Shown piece by piece: positions 37,895 through 49,077 of a stretch of 64,000 nt of DNA (positions are counted from its first letter, which is position 1; every line of letters begins with the position of its first letter). Below the pieces are notes generated by a model. It ran no database searches. It had not been told where the DNA came from and saw only the letters and a program-made list of their open reading frames with translations. Both the position numbers and the translations under genes were made by a program. This stretch comes from Ampelomyces quisqualis (taxonomy: Eukaryota; Ascomycota; Dothideomycetes; Pleosporales; Phaeosphaeriaceae): contig JAGTXZ010000002.1 in the NCBI GenBank assembly GCA_018398575.1, forward strand, positions 64,501-128,500. The letters are read 5' to 3'.

Positions 37895-38440
37895 AAAGTC
37901 TATAAGATAGTCTATAGAATAGGCAGTAGGATAGGTAGTAGGATAGTCTATAGAATAGGCAGTAGAATAGTCTATAAGATAGGTAGTAGAATAGGCAGTA
38001 GGATAGTCTGTAGAATAAGTAGTAGGATAAGCAGTAGGATAAGCAGTAAGATAGTCTATAAAATAGGCAGTAAGATAGGCAGTAGAATAGTCTATAGGAT
38101 AGTCTATAGGATAGGTAGTAGAATAGTCTGTAAGATAAGTAGTAGGATAGTCTGTAGAATAGGTAGTAGGATAGTTAATAGAATAGGCAGTAGGATAGTC
38201 TGTAGGATAGGGAGTAAGATAGTCTATAGGATAAGTAGTAAGATAGTCTATAAGATAGGCAGTAGGATAGTCTATAAGATAGGTAGTAGGATAGTCTATA
38301 GAATAGGTAGTAGGATAGTCTGTAGGATAAGTAGTAGGATAGTCTGTAGGATAGGCAGTAGGATAGTCTGTAGGATAGGTAGTAGGATAGTCTGTAGGAT
38401 AGGCAGTAGGATAGTCTGTAGAATAGGTAGTAGAATAAGT
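37895..38440. repeat. 12/24-bp minisatellite
   Basis: Alternating 12-bp units GTAGGATAGTCT and GTAGGATAGGCA/GTAGGATAGGTA give a 24-bp higher-order period over about 545 bp. Because 12 is a multiple of 3, the minus strand stays open and translates as an endless Tyr-Arg-Leu-Ser-Tyr-x-Leu-Ser pattern. That is an artefact of the repeat, not a gene. Confidence 0.9.
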
Positions 38441-38559
38441 AGTACAATATTTAAGAATATAATTAATTGTTCTTCTAATAATAAAATTTCTATCTTATAA
38501 AATAATATATAGAACAAAATTATATAAAATAGAACTAATAGAATCTAGCTTTATATAGT

Positions 38560-39530
38560 AAGTTTCTTTATACTATATTAAATCTTAGTAAGTTTTCTAA
38601 ATAAAGTAATTAAATTAGTTAGATTTTGTATTATATTTAATTTAATTTAGAAAGTCTCTAAGTATAACTAAATATATTTAGTAATTTCTATTAAGTAACT
38701 AAATAGATGTATAAAGTTTCTTTGTTTAACCTAATAAATCTTGTAAGTTTTAAAGTATAGCTAAATAAATTAAGTAGGTTTTTTAGTATACTAAGTAAAA
38801 CTAGTAAGTTTCTTTACATAACTAAATAATTGTGTTAGTTTCTAATTATAACTAAAAAGATCTAGTACGTTTATTATTATAACTTAGTAATACTAGTAAG
38901 TTTCTAAGTATAACTAAATAATTCTATTAAGTTTCTTTGTATAACTAAGTAAATTAAGAAAGGATCTTTAAGGAGCTAAATAAATCTAGCAAGGCTTTCT
39001 AGTATAATTTGATAAATCTAGTAAGTTTCTTGGTATAACTAGTTAAATCTAGTAAGTTTCTTAGCATAACTAGTTAAATCTAGTAAGTTTCTTTATATAC
39101 CTAGTTAAATCTAGTTAGTTTCTTAGTATAGGTAATTAAATCCAGTGAGTTTCTTAGTAAAACTAAATAAATCCAGTAAGTTTCTTCGTATAACTAGTTA
39201 AATGTAAGTTTCTTAGAATGACTAAATAAATCCAGTTAGTTTCTTAGTATAAATAAATAAATCCAGTAAGTTTCTTTATACAACTAGTTAAATCTAGTAA
39301 GTTTCTTAGTATAACTAAATAAATCTAGTAAGTTTCTTAGTATAACTAAATAAATCTAGTAAGTTTCTTAGTAGAACTAAATAAATCTAGTGAGTTTCTT
39401 AGTATAGGTAATTAAATCCAGTAAGTTTCTTAGTATAACTAAATAAATCCAGTAAGTTTCTTCGTATAACTAGTTAAATCCAGTAAGTTTCTTAGTATAA
39501 CTAAATAAATCCAGTAAGTTTCACTAAGCC
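38560..39530. repeat. 31-bp minisatellite, about 30 copies
   Basis: The unit contains GTAAGTTTCTTAGTATAACT followed by AAATAAATCTA. It is degenerate at the left (38,560-39,000) and much more regular from 39,000 to 39,520. Variation is dominated by T/C (ATCTAGT versus ATCCAGT) and A/G (GTAAG versus GTGAG). Confidence 0.85.
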
Positions 39531-39539
39531 TAAATAGTC

Positions 39540-40971
39540 TAGTCTATTGAGTAATGCCAAGCAAAAACTCTCTAGTAAGTTTCCAAATCTAATATATATA
39601 GTCTGTAGTTAATTCTATATCTTATAGATTCTGCTTCCTAGGTGTAGCAATTGTTTCTTCTCTATAAATCTATCTATATTTAGAAAGTACTTGTTTATCT
39701 AGAGGGTATAATATACTAATAGAGATTAGTAACATTATTTTATATATTCTTAGTTAACTTTGTTAGTTTAGGTGTACTAGTTGTAAACGTTTTGTTATAT
39801 TTAAGGTAGGAGTAATCCTATCTAGTAGAATTATTTAATATTATAGTTCTGTTTCTAGTTATAGTATAACACAGCGTTAGTTAAGACCTAGTTATTAGAT
39901 AATATAGTAGAGGTGTCTTCTGTCTATTCTACTATTAATAGTCTGTTAGTTATTTAGATAATAGGTTAATTATTAATTACAATCTATTCTTTAACGTCTT
40001 CTTCTAAAGTAGTAGTTAACACGTTAAGCTAGCGTATAACTTTATTCCTCGAGTAATAGTCTTGCGTATAATATCTAACCTTATTATAGTAATAATAAGT
40101 AGTCTTGTTCTTATTAGGCCTATCTCTAAGTAGTTGTTTCTTTAAGTAACTTTTCTATTCTAGGCCTTTATTAAGGTTGTCTAAGTGCATAGCTTTAGGT
40201 CTATACCCTAAGTATACTCCTAGTAGGCGTAGTTAATAGGTTCTTTATCTTAAGTAGTAGTGCTATTATTCTTTGTTTAGTTGTGTTTATTTCTAATATC
40301 TTTTGTTTAGGCAAAATTCTTTATATTTCTATAGTAGACGTAAAGAGTATAACCTACCTTTAAGTGCTAATTTATAGAGTTTATTATCTAAGCAAATAGC
40401 TTTATTCTAAAGTTTTTTAAGAGTAGTAATATATATTCTACTGCGCATAAGTTTAGCTTATATAGTAGCCTTAAGGCCTTACTTATACTTACGTATTAGA
40501 GTAGTGTTGTTCTACTAGATTTATTTAGCGTATTGTTAAAAAACATTAGTATAGTTAGTAGCTAATTAGGTTTGTTTTAGACTTTAGATTTTTTGTTCTA
40601 TAATTACAGATTTCTTAAGACGTAAGAAGATCTGTTATAGGCGTGTTTTAAACGTTTACTAGTCTTCTATAAGCCTAGTATTATCTGCGTCTATAATATT
40701 ATTATCTATATACTTCTAGATAGTTAGAAGTACCTATTTCTTAGTGTTGCTTTTTATATAAGTTGTAGTAAGAATAACTTTATTATTATATATTTAATCT
40801 TGTCTCCTTCTACATAGAAGTGCCTATTAAACTAGAGAATCTAGGTCTTAAGTTTGTTATAGTCTCTATAGTAGAGATTAGGCTTGTTAACCTTAAGTCT
40901 AGGTTATTCTACTTAGGAATGCTTAGGTGTATCTATTGTAATATTACTACTTATTATAAGAGTGTTTAAAG
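39540..40971. other. RIP-degraded repeat DNA, no gene recognised
   Basis: TA-rich with the usual C-to-T/G-to-A bias. No conserved motif found in either strand. Ends at the sharp border of the 455-bp repeat. Confidence 0.4.
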
Positions 40972-41426
40972 TGTTAAGACTATTAATCTAGTAGCAAACA
41001 ATAAGAATACTAGTATAGACTAGTAGTATAGCTAAGGTTAGTTTTTGCAGATAGGTACAGAGTTACTTTAGATACAAAGGGTATTATTACTAAGATAGTA
41101 AAGGCTAGAGCCTTCTAAAAAGAGTAATAATAGTTAAATAGCTAGTTACTAACTTAAGCGTCTGTAAAGTAAATTAAACACAATAATCTATAAGAGTCTA
41201 TTATAGTTCCTATTTACTTAGTCTTTCTTATAGTTCTTATTATTTTTAATTATTATTGCGGATTCTTATAGTTTCTTGTTATAAGCAATAGTAATACTCA
41301 ATAAAACTAATAAGAACCTTACGTAACATACTTAGCGTGCTATGTTCCTGTACTAGGTCTAAGTCTTATGACCTGTTTCCTTATTTATTTATAACGTCTT
41401 GTGTTTTCTGTTAGAGGTTTATAACA
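40972..41426 (+). repeat. 455-bp TG...CA repeat, left copy (solo-LTR-like)
   Basis: Begins TGTTAAGACTATTAATC and ends AGGTTTATAACA. Its reverse complement matches 49,078-49,532 over the whole 455 bp; landmark shared segments include CAGACGCTTAAGTTAGTAAC and CCTATCTGCAAAAACTAAC. Terminal TG/CA and length fit a solo LTR. No flanking 5-bp duplication is evident (TAAAG left, AATAT right). Strand is arbitrary because no internal region is attached. Confidence 0.8.
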
Positions 41427-42420
41427 AATATATATATAATAATAATATAGTTAATTCTATATTAAATCTAATAGGCTTAAGATGTAAATAACGCTCTACT
41501 ATAATATAGCTATAGCTTAGAATACCAAGGGTTAGTAGTTACGTAATTATAGTATTAGAACTAGTTATATATTACCTTTGGGTTATACTATACTATAGTA
41601 GCTGTTAACTATTAGTATTTTTAGTATCTAAAAGCTAAGGTACTTTCTATCTATATATAAGTATAAGTTTATCTAAAAATAATAATTCTCTATCTTTTCT
41701 ATAGGTTAAATATAGAAGAAATATAGTCATACATTTTTAAGTTATAGTTATACTAGATATATAACTAAACTTAGTCTATTAGTAATCTTCTTCTACTCTA
41801 TATCTATTCTATTATAATCTAATCTTAACCTTTTTTAATTAAAATTATACAAGTTTTATTATATTACTATACTTTATATATAATAAAATAGAACTCTATT
41901 TTTAGAACAGAAATAAGATATCTATAATTAAGTTTTATAGGCTTAAAATATACTTATAATACTATCTTTAGATACCTTTTATATATCTTATATATAAGTA
42001 GAAAAAATTAAGAATTTCTATTATTACTATATACCTTTTTAAATAGATCTACTACTATAACTACTACTTTCTAATTTAGAAAAATATTAGAAATCTTATT
42101 TTTTTTCTTTTCTATTTCTAGGGTAACGTTATTACCTACCTCTATATATAGTATTACCTACTTCTATAACTTACTATCTTTACTACCTCTAAAATTACCT
42201 AAGCACTAGTAATTTTTCTTAGTTATTGTAAATAAAAGTAGTATTTTCATTAAGTTGCGTTAATTACTATTAAAAAAAATTATTAGAGAGGTTCTTAAAT
42301 GTAGTACAGAAGTTAAGGATTTTAGAAATCTTAGATTTTCTTTATTTAGGTCTAACGAGATCTAAGTATAGGGCTAGAATTACTTAAGATAGTTAGCTAA
42401 TTTAGGCTTAGCGGCGTCTT
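41427..42420. other. AT-rich sequence between repeat and gene island
   Basis: TA-rich, no motif or gene seen. Composition changes to balanced bases at about 42,530. Confidence 0.5.
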
Positions 42421-42545
42421 AGGGGGGTAGGTTATACTGCTTATAGAGGTAGGCAATAACGTTTCTCTATTTCTAGACCTAAGAGTCTAATTGAGCCTAG
42501 CGCAGGTGTAGCGTCGTTGTATAAGAATATTGACATCCCCCCTCG
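42421..42545 (-). repeat. Possible copia PPT/LTR border remnant at the island edge
   Basis: On the minus strand CGAGGGGGGA is followed by TGTCAATATTCTTATAC, the usual look of a copia polypurine tract abutting an LTR start. A second G-run (AGGGGGGTAGG) lies at about 42,420. Only a fragment, if real. It would be the last transposon trace before the gene island. Confidence 0.35.
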
Positions 42546-42777
42546 TTGTAATTCACCTTCTATCTATAAGATTCTCTTGTTTTCTAGCAAGCATTATTTC
42601 AAGCACACATTTAGACATTGTATCTAACTTTTGCATCATACAAACCACCCTTTGGTCGTGCATTGTCAATTAACTTGGTCGGCGCATCCTCCCCACCCTC
42701 CACGAGCCCAGCCAATCAGACCTCACTACACTCTGGTCATAGAACATTACATAGAACAGTTTCCACGGCTTGCAGTA
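42546..42777 (+). promoter_or_regulatory. Upstream region of the AlkB-like gene
   Basis: Unmutated, balanced-composition DNA with pyrimidine-rich stretches (CACCTTCTATC, TTCTCTTGTTTTC) typical of fungal promoters and 5' leaders. No TATA box can be assigned with confidence. The open frame of the following gene already covers the part from 42,631. Confidence 0.3.
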
Positions 42778-43440
42778 ATGGTAACTCTACGAAGTCGTCG
42801 CATAACTCAGAGTTCAAATGACCTCGGAGCTCAGGCTACCCTGCAACAACGTGCTCGTCAATTGCAACGTGCCGCCGTCGTTGCTGCACCAGGAAGAGCC
42901 AACACTCCGCATGCAGCTGTTCCACCACGAGAGCTCCTTGCTCGTCTACAGCAACGTGAGGCTGCTGTCATTGTACCAGGAGTGGCCCCCCCTCTGCCAC
43001 CAGGAGTAGCTTCTCCTCTGCCACGACGAGAGATCCTCCAGCGACATATTCTTCTGGTGCAGGGTCAACTGACTCGCCATCAAGCCACACTACGCCGGCT
43101 TGAAGCTCACGTAAATCCCGAAGCTGGGATAGTCAATCCACCACCTCCATACACGCCTCAACAGCTGCCCTGGGACAGCGCAGAAGGGCTGTGGGAAGCT
43201 TCGAGCAAATTTGACAGCGGCCCAATCTCAAACACACCGCTCTCTAGGCACCACCACAGGTTGTGCGTTACGGACTTGTCCGGTGGCCCCGGGAATATAC
43301 GCTTTAGACAAGCAACGCTGGACGTCGTCTCTAGCAGTACCAGCATCACGATCCAGCGCTTTTGCAAGCGTGTCAAAGTCGTAGTGCGGTCTGCCGGAAG
43401 TTTAGAGGCTTGTTGGAAGATCAAACTCGGTCCAGTCACG
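42631..43440 (+). other. In-frame open extension upstream of the AlkB core
   Basis: 270 codons without a stop, in frame with the AlkB core, with ATGs at 42,631 and 42,778 (MVTLRSRR). It encodes a low-complexity region rich in Ala, Arg, Gln and Pro. There is a loose internal repeat (AAVVAAPGRANTP, AAVIVPGVAPPLPP, GVASPLPRRE), a basic Gln/Leu/Arg helix-like part and a PPPPYTP motif. Such a long open frame is unlikely by chance at this base composition, so the protein may really be about 570-619 residues. Alternatively it is a separate upstream exon or a 5' leader. The part from about 43,160 to 43,440 looks least protein-like and may hold an unrecognised intron. Confidence 0.45.
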
Positions 43441-44490
43441 ATGAAGCGGAACGCTCTCGATGCTTTCTTCAAGCCGATTGCACCAAAGAAACCTAAATAC
43501 GAAATGAGTACAAACAGATCTCACCATGTTGCATATCCGTTTTCTATCATGGACTTGCCTGCGCAACTCATGGAGCAACTTGGGTTCGTGCCAGCGGAAG
43601 GAGGGAAAAAAGTCATCAACGACCAACTCCATCTCGATATGGTGTACTACCAATCCTACCTCCCTGCGACCATCGCACCAGGCCTCTTCGAATTCTTACG
43701 TCAAGAACTTCCGTTCTATCGCGTCCAATACAACATTAACCGCGGCGGCGTGACCACACAAATCAACACGCCACGCTACACCACCGTGTTCGGCATCGAC
43801 GACACATCGCGCTTTGCCGCCAACGGAACCATCGTCGACGCGAAAACCTCCAAGCTCTCCGATGCAAAGAAAAACTACAAATGCACCCCGCGCCCACTAC
43901 CCCAATGTCTGGATTATTTAAGGACGATTACGGAACGAACGACGGGCGAAACCTTCAACTTCTGCCTTGTCAACTACTACGCCGACGGGCAAGACAGTAT
44001 ATCATACCACTCGGACGACGAGCGGTTTCTCGGGCCCAGCCCTGCTATTGCGTCCTTGACTCTAGGCGCGAAGCGGGACTTCTTGATGAAACACAAACCG
44101 CTGCCCGGCACTGCGCCAGCCATCTCGGAGCAGCCCAAGGGTGTCAAAATTCCCCTGGGCTCAGGCGATATGATTCTCATGCGCGGCGCAACACAGGCGA
44201 ATTGGCTGCATTGTATCCCTAAGCGCGCGGGTAGCGAGGCGAACAAGGGCAGGATTAATATTACGTTTAGGAAGGCGATGGTTAAGGCGGGAACGGAGAA
44301 TTATTACCAGTATAATGTGGGACAGGGAGAGGTATTTAGGTGGGATGGAGCTTTGGAGAAGATGGTGCCGTGGGATGGGAGGGCGAGGGATGCGGTGGCT
44401 GAGGGAAGATCGATCTATGGGAGTGGCAATGGCAATGATGCTATTGAAGAGGACAATGCTGAGAGGGTGTATAAGGATGCGGAGGAGTAA
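43441..44490 (+). CDS. AlkB-like Fe(II)/2-oxoglutarate-dependent dioxygenase (ALKBH2/3-type)
   Basis: Predicted nucleic-acid demethylase: AlkB enzymes remove methyl groups from 1-methyladenine and 3-methylcytosine by oxidation with 2-oxoglutarate. From the ATG at 43,441 (A at -3) it is 349 residues. Key residues are seen: the iron-binding HxD as H190-S-D192 in NYYADGQDSISYHSDDE, a distal His H257 in NWLHCIPKR, and the 2-oxoglutarate-binding R-x5-R as R271...R277 (RINITFR). LTLGAKRDFLMKH matches the usual strand between them. The N terminus, MKRNALDAFFKPI followed by APKKPK, resembles a PCNA-binding box (L-x2-FF) plus a basic nuclear signal, fitting a repair protein that works at replication forks. 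No intron is needed. The frame is open upstream for 270 more codons, so the true start may be earlier. Its unmutated state contrasts with the flanks. Confidence 0.88.
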   Translation: MKRNALDAFFKPIAPKKPKYEMSTNRSHHVAYPFSIMDLPAQLMEQLGFVPAEGGKKVINDQLHLDMVYYQSYLPATIAPGLFEFLRQELPFYRVQYNINRGGVTTQINTPRYTTVFGIDDTSRFAANGTIVDAKTSKLSDAKKNYKCTPRPLPQCLDYLRTITERTTGETFNFCLVNYYADGQDSISYHSDDERFLGPSPAIASLTLGAKRDFLMKHKPLPGTAPAISEQPKGVKIPLGSGDMILMRGATQANWLHCIPKRAGSEANKGRINITFRKAMVKAGTENYYQYNVGQGEVFRWDGALEKMVPWDGRARDAVAEGRSIYGSGNGNDAIEEDNAERVYKDAEE

Positions 44491-45822
44491 CTGATTAGAG
44501 AGGTGGACGTGGTGGATCACGATACCATGACTTTTCTTATTTGTTTGTTGTTGTGTTGTTTTGGAACAAATTGGACACTGTTCGCTTGTTATGTTATTCG
44601 GTACTTGCTTGGAAACAAATTGGAAACTGTCATTCAGTCATCTGTCCCAATATGTAGATATATCTTCTAGCTCAAGGGGCTGGACATGAATCTTTCGCTG
44701 CTTCGACATTATTGAAAACGAATGTTTGATCACAATCATCTGTTCCTCGTCTAACCCCAGCAAAATGAGAACGACAAACGATCAGATCTTGCATCATGTT
44801 TCACTTGCATAGCGTCGATCTGATTGGGCGAGCTGCGGGAGGTGTTCATGCTCGAGGTCTTTGTGTGGGTGATGATGCGTTGAGTGGGCGACCCCGCTTC
44901 TCCACAGGAAGCTTGGTCTGCATTGCGTGTGAGAGGGCGTCGAAGGATCGGACGGACACGAGGCCGGATGTATCTATGGGGTGGGCCGTGTGTGACGCAG
45001 ACAGAGCTGCAGAGTCGGATGAGTACAGAGTCGATGTCTTGTGGGTGTATTGTGCGGAGAAGCCTCTTGGCGGGCCTCATCGCTCGCTGGAGTGTTGGTG
45101 GTGTCGACACGTCGGAGTTAAAGTGGCCTGGCCGTCCAACTGCCGCCAGCCCTCACGACGCCCCCGCAAAGTCGACGAGACGTTATATTCGATGTCGCAA
45201 ACCCGTGCAATCTTTGCGTCGGCCCATTGAACGCTTTGCAGCAGCAAGACGTCATCAGGAGCCGAAAGCCGCGAGGCCAGACACAACGTACATAGCTGTC
45301 CACCACGCACTCCCACCAGTAAGCTACTGACGTCGAGCCGTGCGTCTAGACAAGCTTTCTGCGCGCCGGAGTGTCGACCGTCTCCTACGCCGGCTCATCG
45401 TCCTCCTTGCACAGCGCATTGAGCTGGGCGCGGGCTGCCGACACAGGACGGTATTCCACGATACCTATATCGACCATTGAGCGTGCGACCAAACAATACA
45501 CGTGCAGGACTTACAAAGACAGAACGCGGGGGGCTCCGTCTGTGAGCACTTCAGGCCGTCACATACCGCAAGACACCGGGGCAGACAGCGACACATTTCA
45601 AGTGCAGAGCGCCAGGCAACTGGAGACAGCACCACATCCGACGTATTCAACCCCGCAGCAGGCCGCATCTGCGAGCAGTCCTCGGTACTCGGTACGCCTT
45701 TCGACCTTTTCCTCCATCTGCTCCCGCACGAGCACCATCATCTTCCTTACCCTCGGATTTAACAATCTTAAATCCGCCCCCTCCCAAGTTCCGTACGACG
45801 CGCGACGACGGAGAACCCCAGG
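44491..45822 (+). other. Intergenic region: AlkB 3' end and transcription-factor 5' region
   Basis: 1.3 kb of balanced-composition DNA. 44,562-44,630 contains a short imperfect direct repeat (GGAAcAAATTGGAcACTGT and GGAAACAAATTGGAAACTGT). Several GC-rich open stretches at 44,796-45,330 and 45,371-46,000 overlap in different frames on both strands and show no motifs, so they look like chance frames. From 45,690 the sequence is pyrimidine-rich (CTTTTCCTCCATCTGCTCCC), typical of a fungal 5' leader for the following gene. Confidence 0.5.
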
Positions 45823-48596
45823 ATGCCGCCTACGCCACCTTCGACGACCTCGTCGAGTGCGGGGCAGTCGCCACCAGATGCGCAGTTCAGAATCGTGCGC
45901 AAGCGCAACCGCGTGCCTCTGTCCTGCGGGCCATGTAGACACAGAAAGTAGGGCAGTCGATCAATATCTGGTAGCGCTCGAGCTGACAGCACCAGACTGA
46001 AATGCAATCGCGGTCAGCCATGCGACAATTGCACCAAGCGCGGTGACCTGGGCTCCTGCACGTACGCAACACCCGGCACCCGCAAGAAGAGCGCCGCGAG
46101 CGCCGGCACGGCCACTTCTCCCGATGACATGCAAAATCGCATTGACCGCCTCGAAGGACTTGTTCATTCATTGATGACCAATGGCGCGCAGAGTGCTGGC
46201 CCCGCTGCCGCACAAGCAGCCATTGCGCAGAGCATGAGCAGCGCCTCGTCGGATCACCACTACGACATGGGCAACATGGCGGGCGGAATGAGCACATGCG
46301 CGCCCGCGTCAATTGCCGAGGAGGATGGAGGCGACGAGAGCGAGATAGAGCATGTTACCAAGTCAATAGGCGTCATGAAGATGCACAATAATTCGACCGT
46401 ATTCGCGTCGGAGGCGCATTGGTTCGCGATCCTAGGCGAGGTACGTTGCTTACAGTGGCATCAACAACTGGCCTTGCGACTAACGCGGCACAGCTCTCAG
46501 AAGTCAAAAATTACTTCGCCGAGCACAAGAAGCAATACGAAGACCAGCTGAAGAAATACAAGGCTGCCCGCAGTAGCGAAAACGAGCACCCTCCCGGCAT
46601 GGCCTTTCTGTACGGGCAGCACAAGTTAACCACAAAAGCCGAGATACTCTCGCAATTCCCACCCAAGCCCACCGCCGATATCCTCGTCTCGCGATTCTTC
46701 AATACGTACGACCCGGGAATACACATCATACATGGTCCGACGTTTCAGAAGGAGTACGATAGGCATTGGCTGAGCCCGGATGAGACACCGGTCATATGGC
46801 TTGGATTGGTCTTTGCTATGATGTGCATAGCCCTCCAATCATACACAAGAGCTGGCGATGAGCCGCCCGAGTACCACAACAAGTCTTGGGCCATGTCGAA
46901 GGAATATAGGAACTTCACGGCGCAATGTCTCGTCATGGCAGACATCACGCAGCCTATAAACGGCATGCTTGAAACGCTGATCTTGCATGTTCATGCCGAG
47001 TACGCGCGCAGTAGAGATGCTGAAGTCGGTATTCTCATAAGTACGGGCATAATTGTGCGTCTGGCGATGAGGATGGGATTGCATCGAGATCCGGGGCCAT
47101 ATCCGGGCATCTCCGTCTTCCAAGGAGAGATGCGAAGGCGAGTCTGGGCTGCGATCAGGTCTATTGATCTGCTCTTTTCTGCACAAGCTGGCATGCCCCC
47201 AGTTGTGCGGCCTCGAGACACTAATACCGAGACACCCCGCAATATTTACGACGACGAGCTGTTCGAAGACGTCAAGATTCTACCACCATCAAGACCCGAA
47301 AACGAAGCCACGCCCACACTTTTCTTGATTAATCGCACACGACTCATTTACAAGCTCGGTGAAGCTGTCGAGCTGACCGATACCTTGACCTGCTCATCGT
47401 ACGATGCGATCATGAAGCTTGATTCGGAAGCGCGCGAGCTGCATGACAAGATTTCGCCCCACTTGAAGATGCGATCGATGGACGAATCCGCCCGGGATCC
47501 TTCCACACTCATCATGCAACGATTCACGCTGGATCTGTTGTATCTGAAGATCATATGTACTCTGCATCGCAAATTTCTCGTCTATGCTAGAGTTCACTCG
47601 CGCTTCAGCTACTCTCGGACTGCGGTCATTGATGCATCCATGCATTTGCTACAACATCAAGCGACATTGCATCGCGAATGCCAACCAGGCGGCCGTCTAC
47701 GCAACGTTAAATGGTTCATATCGTCGCTGACGACTGTAGATTTCCTGCTGGCGGCCATGATCATTGCTTCTGACCTGTACCATACAATAAGGTCTGGCCG
47801 CCAGGGACGAAACACCAACATGCACCTGTGGAGCTCGGAGCGAATAGACGAGATGCTGGATGCCATCGAAACAGCGGTGATCATCTGGGAAGGACTCAAA
47901 GACCACTCAATGGAAGCCTACAAAGCTCACACTACGCTCAGTGTAATGCTGAATCAACTCAAAGCCGATAGGCCTGTGCGGCAACCTCAGCACAACGGCT
48001 TTCAAGCTGCAACATCAGCGCTTCCACAGCCTTCGCCGATGGACGAGTCAAACGTGGCACCGGAGCATTCGGCAGCAATGACTTTAGGTATGCTCAGCAC
48101 CGGCGGCATGACACCTGGCTCTGCAAACATGTTTGATCAGCGGTATCCCGCATCGATGGCGAGCTTACTCAACGATCCTATGCCGCAGCAATCTACTGGC
48201 TTGGCTCCTCAACACAGTGCAACGACTAGCGGAACAGGTGTTGAGAACGCTCCTAGCCCCTTCTCGAATCTCTTTGGAGCCAATCTGTTCCGGAATCTGG
48301 ATCTTCCGCCTACTGACAATCTCGATTGGGTACGTTGCAATCTTTCTCCCATACACAATACGTCACTAACCTTGATGCAGGATGCGTGGGACTCGTACAT
48401 CCAGGGTCCGACCGGCATGGACGCTACGAGTAACTTCTTTCCCATGGACCTTGGTGCGATGCCAATGCAGACCGACCAGGATGGGTTGCCGACCGATATT
48501 CCTGCTTCCGAAGCAGGCCTCGGTCAACAGCAAGCGCGGACGAATGCTTTTGGGCAGAATGTCTTCATGGGTGTAAGCGATCTACTGTCGCGGTAA
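45823..48596 (+). CDS. Zn2Cys6 fungal transcription factor, four exons
   Basis: DNA-binding regulator of the fungal binuclear zinc cluster class. Spliced model: exons 45,823-45,947, 45,996-46,440, 46,494-48,329 and 48,381-48,596, giving 873 residues. The introns are 48, 53 and 51 bp, with donors GTAGGG, GTACGT and GTACGT and branch points CTGAC, CTAAC and CTAAC. The first intron splits the zinc cluster. After splicing the Cys residues are 35, 38, 45, 51, 54 and 63 (C-x2-C-x6-C-x5-C-x2-C-x8-C), preceded by a basic stretch VRKRNR. A short coiled-coil-like segment (MQNRIDRLEGLVHSLM) follows. The fungal-specific TF domain runs from about residue 255 (FNTYDPGIHIIHGPTF) past RRRVWAAIRSIDLL (about 404-417). 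The tail is rich in Pro, Ser, Met and Gln and probably activates transcription. Target genes cannot be told from the sequence; the AlkB neighbour is 1.3 kb upstream on the same strand. Confidence 0.88.
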
Positions 48597-48815
48597 GGCT
48601 ATAGACTGCAATCTAATCGCTTCTAGGGTTAGCCTAATACAAAAGAATCCTCGGGTGAAGGCTACGCGATGGGTTTCTTGTTGCCTAAACAATCAAACTA
48701 AGCTGCAATTATAATTTGGCAAAGGTTAATTTCAGATTGATTTACTAAGTACGATGTAGCTACGCTTTTGAGACTGTTAGCATACAAAAGGCGCTTAAAC
48801 CCTCTCCAGACGAAG
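48597..48815 (+). other. 3' flank of the transcription factor and right edge of gene island
   Basis: Balanced bases persist to about 48,815 (for example CCTCTCCAGACGAAG at 48,800), after which TA-rich mutated DNA resumes. No clear polyadenylation motif can be fixed. Confidence 0.4.
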
Positions 48816-49077
48816 TATATAAGGCTGCGCTTATATAGTTTATAGTATAGTTACAGTCTAGTATATTAGAGACTATAATACTATATAACCTACTATAGTA
48901 ACTATAGAGTATAGGTTAGGCACCTTCTAATAGAAGGCTAGAAAGAGTAGAAAATGTTCTATATAAGAGAGAAGCTTTATATCTAGTAGATAGTACTAGT
49001 AAAAATAACTGTCTAAGATTTAAAGGATAGAAATAGTAGAAGAATAGTAAAAGAAGAAAGTAGAAAGGTAGAGTATT
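48816..49077. other. RIP-degraded spacer between gene island and 455-bp repeat
   Basis: TA-rich, ending in a purine-rich tract (GAAGAATAGTAAAAGAAGAA and GTAGAAAGGTAGAG) directly before the 455-bp repeat. No gene seen. Confidence 0.4.

Noticed and set aside
38175..38447. 90-codon minus-strand open frame with Tyr/Leu/Ser repeats, plus the overlapping 73-codon frame at 38,296-38,517
   Set aside because: Both are translations of the 12/24-bp minisatellite. The unit length is a multiple of three, so frames stay open by construction.
44751..45330. Several 79-148-codon frames on both strands between the two genes
   Set aside because: Overlapping, mutually exclusive, Arg/Ser/Cys-rich translations of GC-rich DNA with no motifs; most likely intergenic.
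45371..46000. 209-codon + strand open frame upstream of and overlapping the transcription factor
   Set aside because: It is in a different frame from the zinc-cluster exon, has no motif, and opposite-strand frames over the same GC-rich DNA are equally open.
46419..48596. A 725-codon transcription-factor frame starting MVRDPRRG
   Set aside because: Its first 25 codons read across the end of exon 2 and intron 2. The protein actually starts at 45,823 and carries the zinc cluster in exons 1-2.
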